DNA from: CBDBZX01 sp965213645
GTDB taxonomy: Bacteria > Deinococcota > Deinococci > Deinococcales > Trueperaceae
Direction of reading: 5' to 3'
DNA length: 64,000 nucleotides
Assembly (NCBI GenBank): GCA_965213645.1
Contig: CBDBZX010000004.1
Coordinates: 868,001 to 932,000 of the forward strand
Position numbers and translations under genes: made by a program. The notes beneath the pieces are model-generated. The model ran no database searches. It was not told where the DNA came from and saw nothing but the letters and a program-made list of their open reading frames with translations. Every line of letters starts with the position of its first letter. The first letter of the stretch is position 1. Below, piece after piece: positions 1 through 8,883 of this stretch.

Positions 1-562
1 CGATGATGTTCTCGTCGTTGCGCGGGTCGCCGATCAGCGCGACGCCCTGCGCGTTGCGGGGCAGATCGTCCTCGCCGGAGGGCGCTAAGGTGCCCAAGTC
101 AACCTTGGCGTCTTGACCTTGCGGGTCAACGACGCGCCCCTGCCCGAGCAAGAACTCGCCCTCGTGCCCTTCGCGGCGGTCGTAGAGGAAGGGCTCGTCG
201 TCGGGGCCGCTGCCGTAGAGGTTGTCCAGGTCGAAGCGCGGCGTGCGGAAGTTGTGGAGGCGTTCGGGGTCGTTCTGTTTCTGGAGGCTCGAGACCGGGT
301 CAAAGGTGATGTCGTGGTCGATGAATTGACCCAAATAGGTATACGCCGCAGGGATGGCCGGGTTATCAAACGCCGCGTCGTTCTCTGAGCCTTCAGGCTC
401 CACCATAAGCTGCGCGAGCTGTTCTAACACGCTCTCTTTTTGCGCGTCGCTTCGTCCGGGCGGTACCCAAGCGGGCAGTTCGCGAAAGAGCCGCCCGAAG
501 GGGCCTTGCGTAAAGTGTGAATGCGGGGCGATGACCTCGCGGCTCTTGTGACCGTGCTTCAT
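1..562 (-). CDS. Animal-type haem peroxidase, N-terminal part (runs off the left edge)
   Basis: This is a partial gene: the start is inside the window and the C-terminal part lies beyond base 1. About 187 residues are visible. They carry the family's N-terminal signature: a YLGQFIDHDITFDP stretch near residue 75, then NFRTPRFDLDNLYGSGP, and DLPRN...LIGDPRNDEN close to the edge. The histidine in FIDHD is the position used as distal haem ligand in this superfamily. The ATG at 562 follows a GGAGGA ribosome binding site. Enzymes of this kind use H2O2 to oxidise small substrates; the bacterial members have varied, mostly untested substrates. No signal peptide is seen. The family call is strong, the substrate unknown. 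Confidence 0.85.
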   Translation of the reverse strand, partial: MKHGHKSREVIAPHSHFTQGPFGRLFRELPAWVPPGRSDAQKESVLEQLAQLMVEPEGSENDAAFDNPAIPAAYTYLGQFIDHDITFDPVSSLQKQNDPERLHNFRTPRFDLDNLYGSGPDDEPFLYDRREGHEGEFLLGQGRVVDPQGQDAKVDLGTLAPSGEDDLPRNAQGVALIGDPRNDENII

Positions 563-1083
563 GATGTTCTCCTCCTGGTGCGTAGGTTTGTGTGCGTCTG
601 GACCCTATAGAGTTGTCCTCATATAGAAGGGGAGGGTCTCGGGGAGGCCAGCGTGAGACCCTCCCAGGATGCGTCGGCTTGTAGCAACTGCAACACAACG
701 TAGGAGGGGGTGTTTGACGGGGTAGAGGTTGCCAACGCCCTCAAGATAGCGGAGGGGTGTCAATTCGGCGTTAAAGCTGTTGGACTTAGCAAGGGAGCGT
801 AAAAAAGTCAGATGCCTTCACGTACGCTGACAGCAGTGAGTGTGAAAAAGCCCACCGAAAAGAATATCGTTTCACTGCGTTAAAACTACGTCCCCTTTCC
901 CCTTCCCCCTTTCGGGGGCGAACGGTCGGGGTGTACGTAAGTTTTTCCGATTACGAAGTTTTCGCGAGTGCGAAAGGAAACGAACGGTCGGGGATAAACG
1001 ATAATTAGCACGCACTTGATTGTGATGAGATTCTACTAGCTTTCAGGCTGAGCTCTGCGAAGAAGTGTTGCTCCGCTTACGAA
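563..1083. other. Intergenic stretch without a recognisable gene
   Basis: No convincing reading frame is seen. A 13-bp word CGAACGGTCGGGG occurs twice in direct orientation (919-931 and 981-993). A short hairpin of C5/G5 type (CCCCCTTTCGGGGG) lies around 905-918. The stretch separates the divergently oriented peroxidase gene from a repeat-rich block starting at 1084. Confidence 0.5.
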
Positions 1084-1247
1084 TAGCAGTTCCACTTATC
1101 GTTGCACCACTTCTAGCAGATATCATCACTTAAAGTGCGTGCTAAACGATGTTCTTTTCGGTGAGGGTGTAGCTGACCAGATGATACCTGCTAGAAGTTT
1201 CCCTCCGGGAATGACTTCGTCCAAGCAATGATTAAGTGGAACTGCTA
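1084..1247. repeat. Intergenic repeat family 1, copy A
   Basis: The element has imperfect terminal inverted repeats (TAGCAGTTCCACTTATCG at the left, its near-complement ending in GGAACTGCTA at the right). An inner inverted repeat runs from 1113-1127 to 1180-1194 (CTAGCAGATATCATC against GATGATACCTGCTAG). The inner part recurs at 15905, 18170, 35314 (reverse) and 58042. No protein is encoded, so it resembles a MITE or a structured REP-like element. Confidence 0.8.
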
Positions 1248-1290
1248 ATAAACTATTTGCGCCGCGCCAAATCCTTTTTAGTAGCATTTC

Positions 1291-1320
1291 CACTTGAAGC
1301 TGCTGTAGCAGCTTCAAGTG
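1291..1320. terminator. Perfect 14-bp hairpin
   Basis: CACTTGAAGCTGCT and its exact complement are separated by two bases. The preceding TAGCATTTCC word also opens repeat copy B at 15905, so this may be a fragment of repeat family 1 rather than a functional terminator. No T-tract follows. Confidence 0.4.
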
Positions 1321-1327
1321 TGAGCGG

Positions 1328-1597
1328 ATGCGAATAGAAATAAACGCTATGAGTGGTGTAGCAACGACTCATGGAAATGCTGTAGACAGCGCGACAGGCT
1401 CGCTTTTCGGTGTTGCGGTTGGCTTAACACTCGGATATAGGGTTATCGGTGCTTTTTTAGGACTCTTGACCGGCTTTATTTACGAGGGCGTCACCCACAC
1501 TATTGAGAGGCGGCTTGGACGCTCAGGCTCGAGGCGCGAACCGGAGCCGCTAGGTAAGCGATTTCGTTACCGTTTGCGTCCAGCACCAAAAAGCTGA
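1328..1597 (+). CDS. Possible small glycine-rich membrane protein
   Basis: This 89-codon frame has a glycine/alanine-rich hydrophobic centre (roughly residues 20-55) followed by an arginine-rich tail. That pattern resembles glycine-zipper proteins. Its last 98 bp overlap the 3' end of the convergent secreted-protein gene, and no good ribosome binding site is visible, so the tail may be spurious. I do not recognise a family. It lies directly after a repeat block and could be a chance frame. Confidence 0.3.
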   Translation: MRIEINAMSGVATTHGNAVDSATGSLFGVAVGLTLGYRVIGAFLGLLTGFIYEGVTHTIERRLGRSGSRREPEPLGKRFRYRLRPAPKS

Positions 1598-2006
1598 CTA
1601 CATCGGGCGAATCACCTTCGTCCAGATGGTCGTTGTCCGCCACTGAGAGCCAGAAGCGGCAGCCAACCACGCCTCGCACCTCGCAGCGGCCTGAAAGATA
1701 GACAGTGGGTGAGTTGCGCCCAATGGTGCGCACGCCTTCAATCAGCGTCGCGTTGAGCGTTCCCCGAAAGTGCGGGTCGTTCAGGTCGATGTCCAAAGAG
1801 AGCGTGCCTTGCGGAAAGGCTATATCGGCCTCCTCCGGGTCACAGGTCACGTCGAGCGCGAGCGAGAAGCTCCCGCGCTCAGCGACCTCACCGTTGGCGG
1901 AGCCCTCGACTTGGGTGGCGTTGCAGAGTTGCGGGTTGGGTAAGAATTGCGCTTGGGCCAATGTGAAGAGACCAAGTGCTAGGGCGATAGGAAGGAGGTA
2001 CTTCAC
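1500..2006 (-). CDS. Secreted protein of unknown function
   Basis: The protein has 168 residues and starts at GTG 2006. A clear signal peptide (MKYLLPIALALGLFTLAQAQ) has a likely cleavage after AQA. The mature part is acidic, beta-rich in appearance, and has four cysteines spread through it (near residues 28, 55, 108 and 116), consistent with disulfides outside the membrane. No family is recognised. It lies downstream of the SDR gene on the same strand but is separated from it by a hairpin at 2057-2085, so it is probably transcribed on its own. Confidence 0.75.
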   Translation of the reverse strand: MKYLLPIALALGLFTLAQAQFLPNPQLCNATQVEGSANGEVAERGSFSLALDVTCDPEEADIAFPQGTLSLDIDLNDPHFRGTLNATLIEGVRTIGRNSPTVYLSGRCEVRGVVGCRFWLSVADNDHLDEGDSPDVVSFLVLDANGNEIAYLAAPVRASSLSVQAASQ

Positions 2007-2056
2007 CCCTCTATTATGACGTACGGGCGGGTTATGCGGTTCTCACTGATGTGACA

Positions 2057-2085
2057 AGAGGTAGACGGGCTGTAACCCGACCTCT
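2057..2085 (-). terminator. Hairpin built from an inverted AGAGGT pair
   Basis: AGAGGT (2057-2062) faces ACCTCT (2080-2085), with CGGG/CCCG continuing the stem around a short loop. It sits between the SDR gene stop and the next gene on the minus strand, where a terminator is expected. No T-run follows, so termination strength is uncertain. It is one of several intergenic hairpins made from the over-represented AGAGGT word. Confidence 0.5.
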
Positions 2086-2111
2086 AACCCAACCTTTAAC
2101 TTGGCACGCGT

Positions 2112-2894
2112 TCAACCCCCATGCGCGAAGTCGGGGTAGTCGGTCATGCCGCCGTCCACGAAAACAGTTGTCCCGGTGACGTACCCTGCGATGTCCGAAA
2201 CGAGCACCACCGCCATATTCGCCACGTCCGAAACCTCACCGATGCGGTTGGCGGGGATTTTCGCCAACAGGTCCTGCGCCGTCGCCGGGTCCGACCAGAC
2301 CGAGCGGTTGATGGACGTTTTGATCGCGCCCGGCGCGAGCGCCAAGACCCGAACGCCGTGCGGCGCAGCCTCTTGCGAAAGCGTGCGCGTCAGCATCGAG
2401 ACGCCCGCTTTGGCGGCGGTGTAGGCGCTGTAGCCCGTCCAAGGGATGACCTCGTGCACCGAGCTGAGGTTCAAGATGACGCCACTTTTTTGCGGCACCA
2501 TCCGCTTCAAGGCTTCGTGCGAGCAGCTAAACGCGCCGAAGAGGTTGACCTCTAAGACCTTGCGCCAAGCGCTGAAGTCCGCCTCCCAGGAGAGTTGACG
2601 CTCGCCGTCGATGCCAGCGTTATTGACCAAGATGTCGAGGCCGCCCCACGCTTCGTCAAGCTGGCCGAACATCGCCTCAACCGCTCGAGGGTCAGCAACA
2701 TCCGCCTCGAGCGCAAACGCCTCATTTCCCGCTGCTCGCAAGCGCTCTACGACCGCGTCGGCGTCTTCGGGTCTGCTCACGTAGTTCACCGCGACCTTCG
2801 CGCCGGCTGCGCCCAAGGCCAACGCAATCGCCTCGCCGATGCCTGAGTTTGCGCCCGTCACAAGAGCGCGTTTGCCTGCTAGAGAGATGTGCAT
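2112..2894 (-). CDS. Short-chain dehydrogenase/reductase (glucose 1-dehydrogenase-like)
   Basis: This is a classical SDR of about 260 residues. The nucleotide-binding motif TGANSGIG is near residue 13, NNAG follows in the middle, and the catalytic Ser and YxxxK (YTAAK) lie near residue 155. The C-terminus DGGMTDYPDF matches the glucose 1-dehydrogenase-like subgroup. It oxidises or reduces a sugar or alcohol with NAD(P); the exact substrate cannot be read. I chose ATG 2894, which has a GAGG about 5 nt upstream; an in-frame TTG at 2909 is the alternative. It is a cytoplasmic, apparently single gene. Confidence 0.85.
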   Translation of the reverse strand: MHISLAGKRALVTGANSGIGEAIALALGAAGAKVAVNYVSRPEDADAVVERLRAAGNEAFALEADVADPRAVEAMFGQLDEAWGGLDILVNNAGIDGERQLSWEADFSAWRKVLEVNLFGAFSCSHEALKRMVPQKSGVILNLSSVHEVIPWTGYSAYTAAKAGVSMLTRTLSQEAAPHGVRVLALAPGAIKTSINRSVWSDPATAQDLLAKIPANRIGEVSDVANMAVVLVSDIAGYVTGTTVFVDGGMTDYPDFAHGG

Positions 2895-3092
2895 ATCGAC
2901 CTCATTCAAGTCCTTTCAAGGACGGCGCGTTGCTCGAGCCACCCAAGACACCATGCTTACGGTTCTAAGGCGACATCAAACTTCAGACAATGTTTCGGCG
3001 GTGCGCCACTTGCGTAAGTTTACAGCGCTGCTGTTACAAACGGACGGAGAAGTTCAGAAACGCGCGAATTGGGACACCTTCTTTTCCTGCGC

Positions 3093-4016
3093 TCAGTCTA
3101 CCTTTTCGTCGCGCCGCCGCGTCAGCACCTCGAACGTCACGAGTTCGACATCCGACTCCCTCAAACGCGCCACGACACGCGGGTCGGTCAAAGCGGCGAG
3201 TTCGGCTTCACGCCCCCTATATCTATCCGCCGCCTCGTCCAGATAGCCGGGGTGACACACCAGTTCCGTCACCCCTTCGCCCAACTCGTCCAAAATGCGT
3301 AGCAGGGTCTCTGCCGAGGCCGTACGGTCAAAGAAGCCTATCTCGAAGTGGTCGGGCTCCAGAGGTGTGCGGTCGTAAATAGCGGCGTAGCGCTCCCACG
3401 GCAACGACCCTAAGAGCGGCGGAACCCACGTTTGCGTGGGGTAGAGGCGGCGGGCGACCTCTTGTTCCAGCCCACGAAACGCCGAGCGACCCCCACGGCG
3501 CACGGGCAGGGTGTACACCTCTGCTAAGTCGAGCATGACCTCTCGGCAGACATAGCTGAGCGAGCCAATCATCTGATGGGAGTCTAGGTGATCGGGCAAG
3601 ACGCCAGCGAGTTGGGCAAAGCGCTCCAACTGCGCACTCAGTTCGGCGCGGACCTCTCCCGGTTGCCAACGGCGACTCGAGGTAATCCCCCTAGAAACCC
3701 CCACAAACTGCCCTTTGGAACGCACCAAGCTCGGTACTTTTTCAGGGGCCAGGACAGGTCGCCCGTAAGTCAAGTTGAGGTGGAGCCCAAGCCCTGCGTG
3801 CGGCGCTTGCGTCTGGATGAGGTCGATGCCCGCTTTCGCGTCCGGCATGTTGACCATCGCCGTCGTCGAAGAGACGATACCGCGCTGCGCGGTCTCCAGA
3901 ATGCCTCGGTTCACGCCCGGTGAGAGACCTAAGTCGTCGGCGTTGACGATGAGGTATTTGGGGGGGTGGGTGGTTGTGGGGTGGGCCCCAGTCGAGTCCG
4001 AATCACGGTCGTTCAA
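3093..4016 (-). CDS. ChbG/YdjC-family carbohydrate deacetylase
   Basis: The protein has 307 residues. Family motifs appear in order: NADDLG (25-30), GLHLNLT (77-83), DHLDSHQ (142-148) and a late CHPG. The Asp/His residues of these motifs bind the catalytic metal in YdjC proteins, which remove N-acetyl groups from chitooligosaccharides or related sugars. The only in-frame start is TTG at 4016, giving an unusual Thr/His/Pro-rich N-terminus before the first beta strand. It is probably cytoplasmic, as no signal peptide is seen. The upstream 250 bp hold no gene. Confidence 0.85.
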   Translation of the reverse strand: MNDRDSDSTGAHPTTTHPPKYLIVNADDLGLSPGVNRGILETAQRGIVSSTTAMVNMPDAKAGIDLIQTQAPHAGLGLHLNLTYGRPVLAPEKVPSLVRSKGQFVGVSRGITSSRRWQPGEVRAELSAQLERFAQLAGVLPDHLDSHQMIGSLSYVCREVMLDLAEVYTLPVRRGGRSAFRGLEQEVARRLYPTQTWVPPLLGSLPWERYAAIYDRTPLEPDHFEIGFFDRTASAETLLRILDELGEGVTELVCHPGYLDEAADRYRGREAELAALTDPRVVARLRESDVELVTFEVLTRRRDEKVD

Positions 4017-4267
4017 GGTTTATGGTCCACGTTGTCTGCAAAATCGTCTACAAGGCGCTCGGTGGCGCTGAGGGAACATCTGCCTAGCATTCCCTCAGCA
4101 TAACTCTGGAGGACAGGGTTTTTGCAGGGGTCCCAGACCGAACCTTGAGGTTTACAAGTTCTCTCGGCTCGCTCGTCGCGGTGGAGCCACGACCATCCTC
4201 TCTTTTCGCAGCGCGTATGACCCGTAGCCGACGTGTCGCCCCACACGAATGCACGTAAGATAACGCC

Positions 4268-5080
4268 ATGACCCTTCTCGCTATCTTCGCCCACCCCGAC
4301 GACGAAGCCTTTGGCACGGGCGGCGCACTCACGCGCTACGCCGCCGAAGGCCACACGGTCAAACTTATCTGCGCGACAAGGGGTGAGTCGGGCAAAATCA
4401 CCGACCCCGAGATAGACTCAGCCTCGGACGTAGCCGAGTTGCGCGAACAAGAGCTCAGAGAGGCGTGTCGCGCGATGGGCCTGGACGCGCCCACCTTCTT
4501 AGACTTCCACGACTCGGGCCGCCAAGAGCGCACCCGTTTTGATGACCCCAAAGCGCTCATGAACGTGGACGAAGCGGATTTGGAAGGGGCCCTCTTGCCT
4601 CATATCAGCGAGGTCAAACCGGACGTGATGCTCACCTTCGACCCGCACGGCATCTACGGCCACGTGGACCACATCAAAATGCACCGCGCCGCCACCGCCG
4701 CCTTTTGGTCGGCGGGCAAAGTGATGAACCCTGCGCCCAAACGCCTCTTTTACAGCGTGATGGCTTCAGAGCGCATGAAGCAGATGCAAGCGATGCGCGA
4801 GAACTCCCCTCTCTCCGAGCTGGACCCCGGGCTGTACGGCGTCTCCGAGGATTCGTTCGCGGCTGTTTTAGACATTTCGCGTTACCGCGAGCAGAAAGAG
4901 GCCGCTGTGAGGGCGCACCGCTCGCAGGTCGGGCCGAGTTCGTCCTTTGCGGGGATGTCTGAAGAGCGCGAGCGAGAGGTGTGGGAGGCGATGTTCACCC
5001 AAGAGACCTTTACGTTGGGCGGCTTGCGCGGCAGCTTTCCCGAGATGCCCGTGACGGACCTCTTCGCGGGGCTCGAGTGA
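4268..5080 (+). CDS. PIG-L/LmbE-family N-deacetylase
   Basis: The protein has 270 residues. The zinc motif AHPDDE is at 8-13 and the second motif GHVDH at 131-135. Both are diagnostic of the family that deacetylates GlcNAc-containing compounds, including precursors of mycothiol and bacillithiol. A bacillithiol ligase gene (bshC) lies at the other end of the window, but this sequence has the LmbE-type GTGGAL rather than the usual BshB1 start, so I do not call it bshB. The promoter is leaderless: -10 TAAGAT (4256-4261) ends 6 nt before ATG. Confidence 0.85.
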   Translation: MTLLAIFAHPDDEAFGTGGALTRYAAEGHTVKLICATRGESGKITDPEIDSASDVAELREQELREACRAMGLDAPTFLDFHDSGRQERTRFDDPKALMNVDEADLEGALLPHISEVKPDVMLTFDPHGIYGHVDHIKMHRAATAAFWSAGKVMNPAPKRLFYSVMASERMKQMQAMRENSPLSELDPGLYGVSEDSFAAVLDISRYREQKEAAVRAHRSQVGPSSSFAGMSEEREREVWEAMFTQETFTLGGLRGSFPEMPVTDLFAGLE

Positions 5081-5112
5081 CCTCTTCGTGCCATCTCGAG
5101 TAGAATAGTCGT

Positions 5113-5598
5113 ATGGAATGGTCAGAGGTTATTGAAAACGAAACCTTGCAAAATCTCCCTTTCAAGATTGAACTTAACGAATGGGGTCATGTTGTTATGA
5201 GTCCAGCGTCTAATATGCACAGCATCATACAAGGTCTTATTTCCGATTTTCTCAGAAGATTCAAAAAGGAAGGGCTGGTTTTCCCAGAGTGCTCTATCGG
5301 TACGTCCAAAGGCGTTAAAGTTGCCGATGTCGCTTGGGCGTCGGATGACTTCTTCCTTAAAAACGGCGCAGATACACCCTACAGAGTCGCGCCAGAACTC
5401 TGTGTTGAGGTCGTCTCACCGTCCAATTCAGAGGCGGAGATGGCGCAGAAACGCGACCTCTACTTCGCCAAAGGTGCGCAAGAGGTGTGGCTGTGCAGCT
5501 TAGAAGGGCGCGTTACCTTTTTCAATCACTACGGCAAGGTAGACGCTTCCGACCTCTTCCCAGACTTTCCTAAAACGGTTGATTTACCTGGCAGATAA
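5113..5598 (+). CDS. Uma2-family (DUF820) putative endonuclease
   Basis: The protein has 161 residues. The PD-(D/E)XK-like core is visible: an acidic residue in VADVAWAS, then PELCVEVVSPSNS, and a KRDLYFAKGAQEVW segment typical of Uma2 proteins. The biological role of the family is unsettled. A leaderless promoter is clear: TAGAAT at 5101-5106 followed by 6 nt and the ATG. A strong terminator follows at 5641. A second, divergent Uma2 gene is at 42516. Confidence 0.8.
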   Translation: MEWSEVIENETLQNLPFKIELNEWGHVVMSPASNMHSIIQGLISDFLRRFKKEGLVFPECSIGTSKGVKVADVAWASDDFFLKNGADTPYRVAPELCVEVVSPSNSEAEMAQKRDLYFAKGAQEVWLCSLEGRVTFFNHYGKVDASDLFPDFPKTVDLPGR

Positions 5599-5640
5599 GC
5601 ACCTCAGAATGACATGACTCTTTATTTAGCTAACAATGCA

Positions 5641-5671
5641 CTCACCCTTTTACTTAGGGTGAGGCTTTTTT
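5641..5671 (+). terminator. Rho-independent terminator
   Basis: CTCACCC and GGGTGAG form a 7-bp stem around a nine-base loop, followed by a C and a run of T. It lies about 40 nt after the Uma2 gene. Confidence 0.85.
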
Positions 5672-5724
5672 GTGGGGGCTCGAGCCAACCTCAACTTACC
5701 GACGTTCTAGCCAAAATACAAAAA

Positions 5725-5815
5725 TTGGCAAAAAATCTGCCAAAACCTCATTTTAGGAAACTAGAAACCGAGTTATGGAAATTCAAAAGTACAACGTTGG
5801 CGAATATATTGCCAA
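5725..5815. promoter_or_regulatory. Pair of 19-bp palindromes, putative operators
   Basis: Two sites share the layout TTGGC-N9-GCCAA: one at 5725-5743 and one at 5797-5815. Both continue as AAACC on the right. They are 72 bp apart, close to seven helical turns, in front of the small gene at 5867. This looks like a repressor or activator binding to two dyads, but the regulator is not identifiable. Confidence 0.5.
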
Positions 5816-5866
5816 AACCACGACTTTCGAATATACTCGAGTTCACTTCAACAAAGGGGGAAGTTT

Positions 5867-6079
5867 ATGGCGTTACATTTTGGACCCACATATAATGAAT
5901 GGCTCGAGGTCATCAATCACAAAGCCCACCACAGCTTCGAGGACCTCAAAGCGATTGCTGAGCGCATCGAGGACAGAGAGGGTACGAGGCTCACCGAAGC
6001 CCAACGCGCCGACTTGCTTCACAGATTGGGCGACTTGCAGATTGCTGTGCTCAACCACAAAGAGGCGATAGCGGCGTAG
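5867..6079 (+). CDS. Small hypothetical protein
   Basis: The 70-residue protein is charged and predicted helical, with no membrane segment. Its ATG has a purine-rich GGGGGAAG ribosome binding site 4-5 nt upstream, unlike many leaderless neighbours. The region upstream is AT-rich and holds two operator-like palindromes, and a hairpin terminator follows at 6104. I do not recognise a family. The tidy signals around it argue that it is a real, regulated gene. Confidence 0.6.
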   Translation: MALHFGPTYNEWLEVINHKAHHSFEDLKAIAERIEDREGTRLTEAQRADLLHRLGDLQIAVLNHKEAIAA

Positions 6080-6103
6080 CGTGACTTGAACTTGTAGGCG
6101 TGG

Positions 6104-6127
6104 AGGCTCGAGTTTTGGCTCGAGCCT
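6104..6127 (+). terminator. Hairpin made from two CTCGAG palindromes
   Basis: AGGCTCGAG (6104-6112) pairs exactly with CTCGAGCCT (6119-6127) around six bases, followed by TTCTC. It terminates the small gene upstream and also lies close to the 3' end of the convergent sppA gene. Confidence 0.7.
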
Positions 6128-6191
6128 TTCTCGTTGGCTTATTCACTACTGTTGTCAGTGCAAGGGGTTGCAACCCCTTGTTTCATCTGTT

Positions 6192-7877
6192 TTACCTCAG
6201 GCGGGCGGGCTCGAGTAACAGCGCCCGCTCGCGGCGCAGCGGCTCCAACGTCCTTAGCAGCGTACTCGGGTCTTCGCGCGTCGGTAAGAGCATCTTCGAG
6301 GGCGCTTGCACGTTCCACGTCGGGGCAAGCGCGTGCAAGCCCGCAATCTCTTTGGCTCGCTGAATTCCTAGTGCCACGCCGCCGAGTTCATCCACCAAAC
6401 CGATGTCTAGCGCATCTCTTCCAGACCAGATGTGCCCACGTCCAATCTCATTCACACGCTCTTTGGAGAGGTCGCGCCCCTCCGCCACACGGTCCGTAAA
6501 ACGTCCGTAAACCTCACCGATAAAGCGCTGCACGAGGGCTCGCTCCTCATCGTCAAAGGAACGCGCCGAATTGAACGCGAGGATGTAGCGGCCTCGGCTC
6601 AGGGCTTCAGGGTTGAAACCGTACTGCTCGTTAAAACTTTCAAAGACGAATTTGCTCGCCAGTACACCAATCGAACCCGTGACCGTCGTGGGCGCAGCGA
6701 CCACGTGGTCGGCGTGCGTCAGCACATAGTAACCGCCGCTCGCCGCCACGCTGCCCATCACTGCGATAACAGGTTTTTCGCGGCGCACCCGCACGACCTC
6801 GCGCCAGATGAGGTCGCTCGCTAAGGCCGAGCCGCCGCCCGAATCCACATAGAAGACGATCGCGGCGGTGCTCTCGTCCGCTTCGGCGGCGCGAAAGGCG
6901 CGTAGAAGCGTCTCGGAGCCCGCTTGCAGGGAGCCGACAAGAGGTAAGGGGAAGGGCGTGCGCCGCGATTTACCGGGGACGATAATGCCAGAAAGCGAGA
7001 TAACAGCAACTCGTTTCGTATCAAGGGGACGCAACTTCTTCGTCAAGAATTGCGCCGCCGTCCGCTGCGGCTTGTGTGCCTCGCTCAAAAACTCGTCCTC
7101 ATACGCGACGCGGTCGATCATGCCGAGTTCTAAAGCGCGTTGCGGCGAGCTGACGCCCTCGTCTATCCAGCCTTGCACCCGTCCGGGCGTGACGTTCCTC
7201 GCGGCTGCTACGTCGTTGAGAAAGGTCAGCTCCAGACTGTCTAAAAGCGCCCCATACTGCTCGCGTTGCGCCTCACTCATCTCCTGCCGCGCGAAGGTGT
7301 CGCCCGCATTCTTGTATTCATCAATCGCGATTTTGTCGAACGACACCCCGTAACGCGCCAGCGCGTCGCGCATAAAGGTGATCTGCACGGCGAGCCCCAA
7401 GACGAACAGCTCGCCCCCAGCCGGCATGATGACCTCATGGGCAGCAGTAGCGAGATAGTACGACGGCAGGTCAAGCTGCGGCGCGTAAACGGTGGTTTGC
7501 TTCCCCGCTCGCTTCAACTTTCTGACCTCTTCGCGCAAGCTCCGCGCCGTAGTGAGGTTCACGCTTAGGTCGTTCACGCGGAAGACAACCCCTTTGAGCC
7601 ACCCGGCGTTCGCCAACGCCTCTATCTGTTCCCCGAACGCCTCTAAAGAGGTTTGGGCGTTGCCGAGTTGTGAGGGGATGTCTAAGAGCTTGCGCTCCTG
7701 CTTGCGTGCGGCATACGAACCGGAGAGGTCTATCACCAGGTGTTCGGGGCGCTCACCGGGGAGCATCGTCAGCGCGTTTTGCAGCGTAATGCGGGCGTTT
7801 GCCAAGAGGTTTTGCAGCGTTTGTGGGCTGAGTTGCAAGTTCTTTAGTGCGTCTTTTTGTAGATCGAAGCGAGCCAT
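6192..7877 (-). CDS. sppA: Signal peptide peptidase SppA, long (67K-type) form
   Basis: The protein has 561 residues with two tandem S49 domains, as in Escherichia coli SppA. The general-base lysine is K189 in DEYKNAGD of the first domain, and the nucleophile is S380 in AASGGYY of the second. SppA degrades cleaved signal peptides. Unlike the E. coli enzyme, no N-terminal membrane anchor is visible, so it may be peripheral or cytoplasmic. Its leaderless promoter (TAAACT at 7883-7888, 5 nt before ATG) lies back to back with that of the esterase gene, only 88 bp separating the two starts. Confidence 0.9.
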   Translation of the reverse strand: MARFDLQKDALKNLQLSPQTLQNLLANARITLQNALTMLPGERPEHLVIDLSGSYAARKQERKLLDIPSQLGNAQTSLEAFGEQIEALANAGWLKGVVFRVNDLSVNLTTARSLREEVRKLKRAGKQTTVYAPQLDLPSYYLATAAHEVIMPAGGELFVLGLAVQITFMRDALARYGVSFDKIAIDEYKNAGDTFARQEMSEAQREQYGALLDSLELTFLNDVAAARNVTPGRVQGWIDEGVSSPQRALELGMIDRVAYEDEFLSEAHKPQRTAAQFLTKKLRPLDTKRVAVISLSGIIVPGKSRRTPFPLPLVGSLQAGSETLLRAFRAAEADESTAAIVFYVDSGGGSALASDLIWREVVRVRREKPVIAVMGSVAASGGYYVLTHADHVVAAPTTVTGSIGVLASKFVFESFNEQYGFNPEALSRGRYILAFNSARSFDDEERALVQRFIGEVYGRFTDRVAEGRDLSKERVNEIGRGHIWSGRDALDIGLVDELGGVALGIQRAKEIAGLHALAPTWNVQAPSKMLLPTREDPSTLLRTLEPLRRERALLLEPARLR

Positions 7878-7965
7878 AGCTTAGTTTACGCCCTCCGCAT
7901 GGGTTTCTTCACCGAGTCTTCACACCCTTCAGCCCTTCTAATTTTGCTGGGTTAGACTCTCTCTA

Positions 7966-8883
7966 GTGCGACTCAAACTTGTACCTCTTTTTAGCGCCTT
8001 GATCCTTCTCCTCGCTACGGCGTGCGCCGGGCCGCCTGCCGTGACGAGTACGGCGGCGACCTCTCGAGTCCAACCACAGACTCTAAAGTCGCAGACTGTA
8101 CAGCAAGACCCCAGTCTCTCCGCTGGCTGCGGACAAGGAGCGCCCAGCGTTGCGCCCTCGAGGGTCGAAGCAGGCGGCCTCATCCGCTCGTTCATTACCA
8201 TTATCCCGCCTGGTTACGACCCCAACGTCCCGCACAAACTCGTCTTCGCCTTTCACGGGCGCACCAGTCCGAACGAAGAGGTCAGGCGCTACTACGACCT
8301 AGAACCTTACGCGACTAATGTGATTTTTATCTATCCGAGTGGACTCAGCCAGGGCGACGGTACATTCACCTGGTCCGACCCCGGCGACCCCGCCGACGGC
8401 TTACGCGACTACGCCTTCTTCGACGCGATGCTGGGGCTGCACGCGCAGTATTACTGCCTTAATTTAGATGAGGTCTACGCGGTAGGTCACTCCTTAGGCG
8501 CGTACTTCGTCAACGCTTTAGGCTGCGCCAGAGGGAGTCAGATACGCGGCGTCGCCACCTTGGGCGGCTCCATCGTCGCAGAAGAATGCGTCGCGCCCAC
8601 CGCCGCGATGGTGCTGCACAATCCGAATGACCGCCTGGTTGATTTCGAATACGGCACGGAAGTCGCTAATCACTTCCTGCGGCAGAACAGTATCACGGTT
8701 AAACCTGTCGCCACCGAGCCGCGCTCGCTCAACTGTGAGCGTTACGGCGCTTCGGGCGAGCGGCATCCGGTGGTGTGGTGTGCGCACACGCAGGATTACA
8801 GCTATAGCGGGCGATATTATCCGCACAATTGGCCGGACGAGACGGGCGAGGCGATCATGGGGTTTTTTGAGTCGCTGCCCTAA
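7966..8883 (+). CDS. Lipoprotein esterase of the PHB-depolymerase/feruloyl-esterase type
   Basis: The protein has 305 residues. The N-terminus is a lipoprotein signal with lipobox LATAC. An alpha/beta-hydrolase core follows: the oxyanion region FAFHGR, the nucleophile elbow GHSLG, and a final acid/His part near PNDR and PHNWPD. The arrangement matches the poly(3-hydroxybutyrate) depolymerase/LpqC group. The substrate is an ester outside the membrane, identity unknown. The start is GTG with a leaderless -10 TAGACT at 7953-7958. Cysteines in the mature part suggest disulfides. Confidence 0.8.
   Translation: MRLKLVPLFSALILLLATACAGPPAVTSTAATSRVQPQTLKSQTVQQDPSLSAGCGQGAPSVAPSRVEAGGLIRSFITIIPPGYDPNVPHKLVFAFHGRTSPNEEVRRYYDLEPYATNVIFIYPSGLSQGDGTFTWSDPGDPADGLRDYAFFDAMLGLHAQYYCLNLDEVYAVGHSLGAYFVNALGCARGSQIRGVATLGGSIVAEECVAPTAAMVLHNPNDRLVDFEYGTEVANHFLRQNSITVKPVATEPRSLNCERYGASGERHPVVWCAHTQDYSYSGRYYPHNWPDETGEAIMGFFESLP

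Noticed and set aside
4268..5080. Calling the PIG-L gene bshB because bshC is in the window
   Set aside because: The genes are 58 kb apart, and the sequence fits general LmbE proteins as well as BshB.
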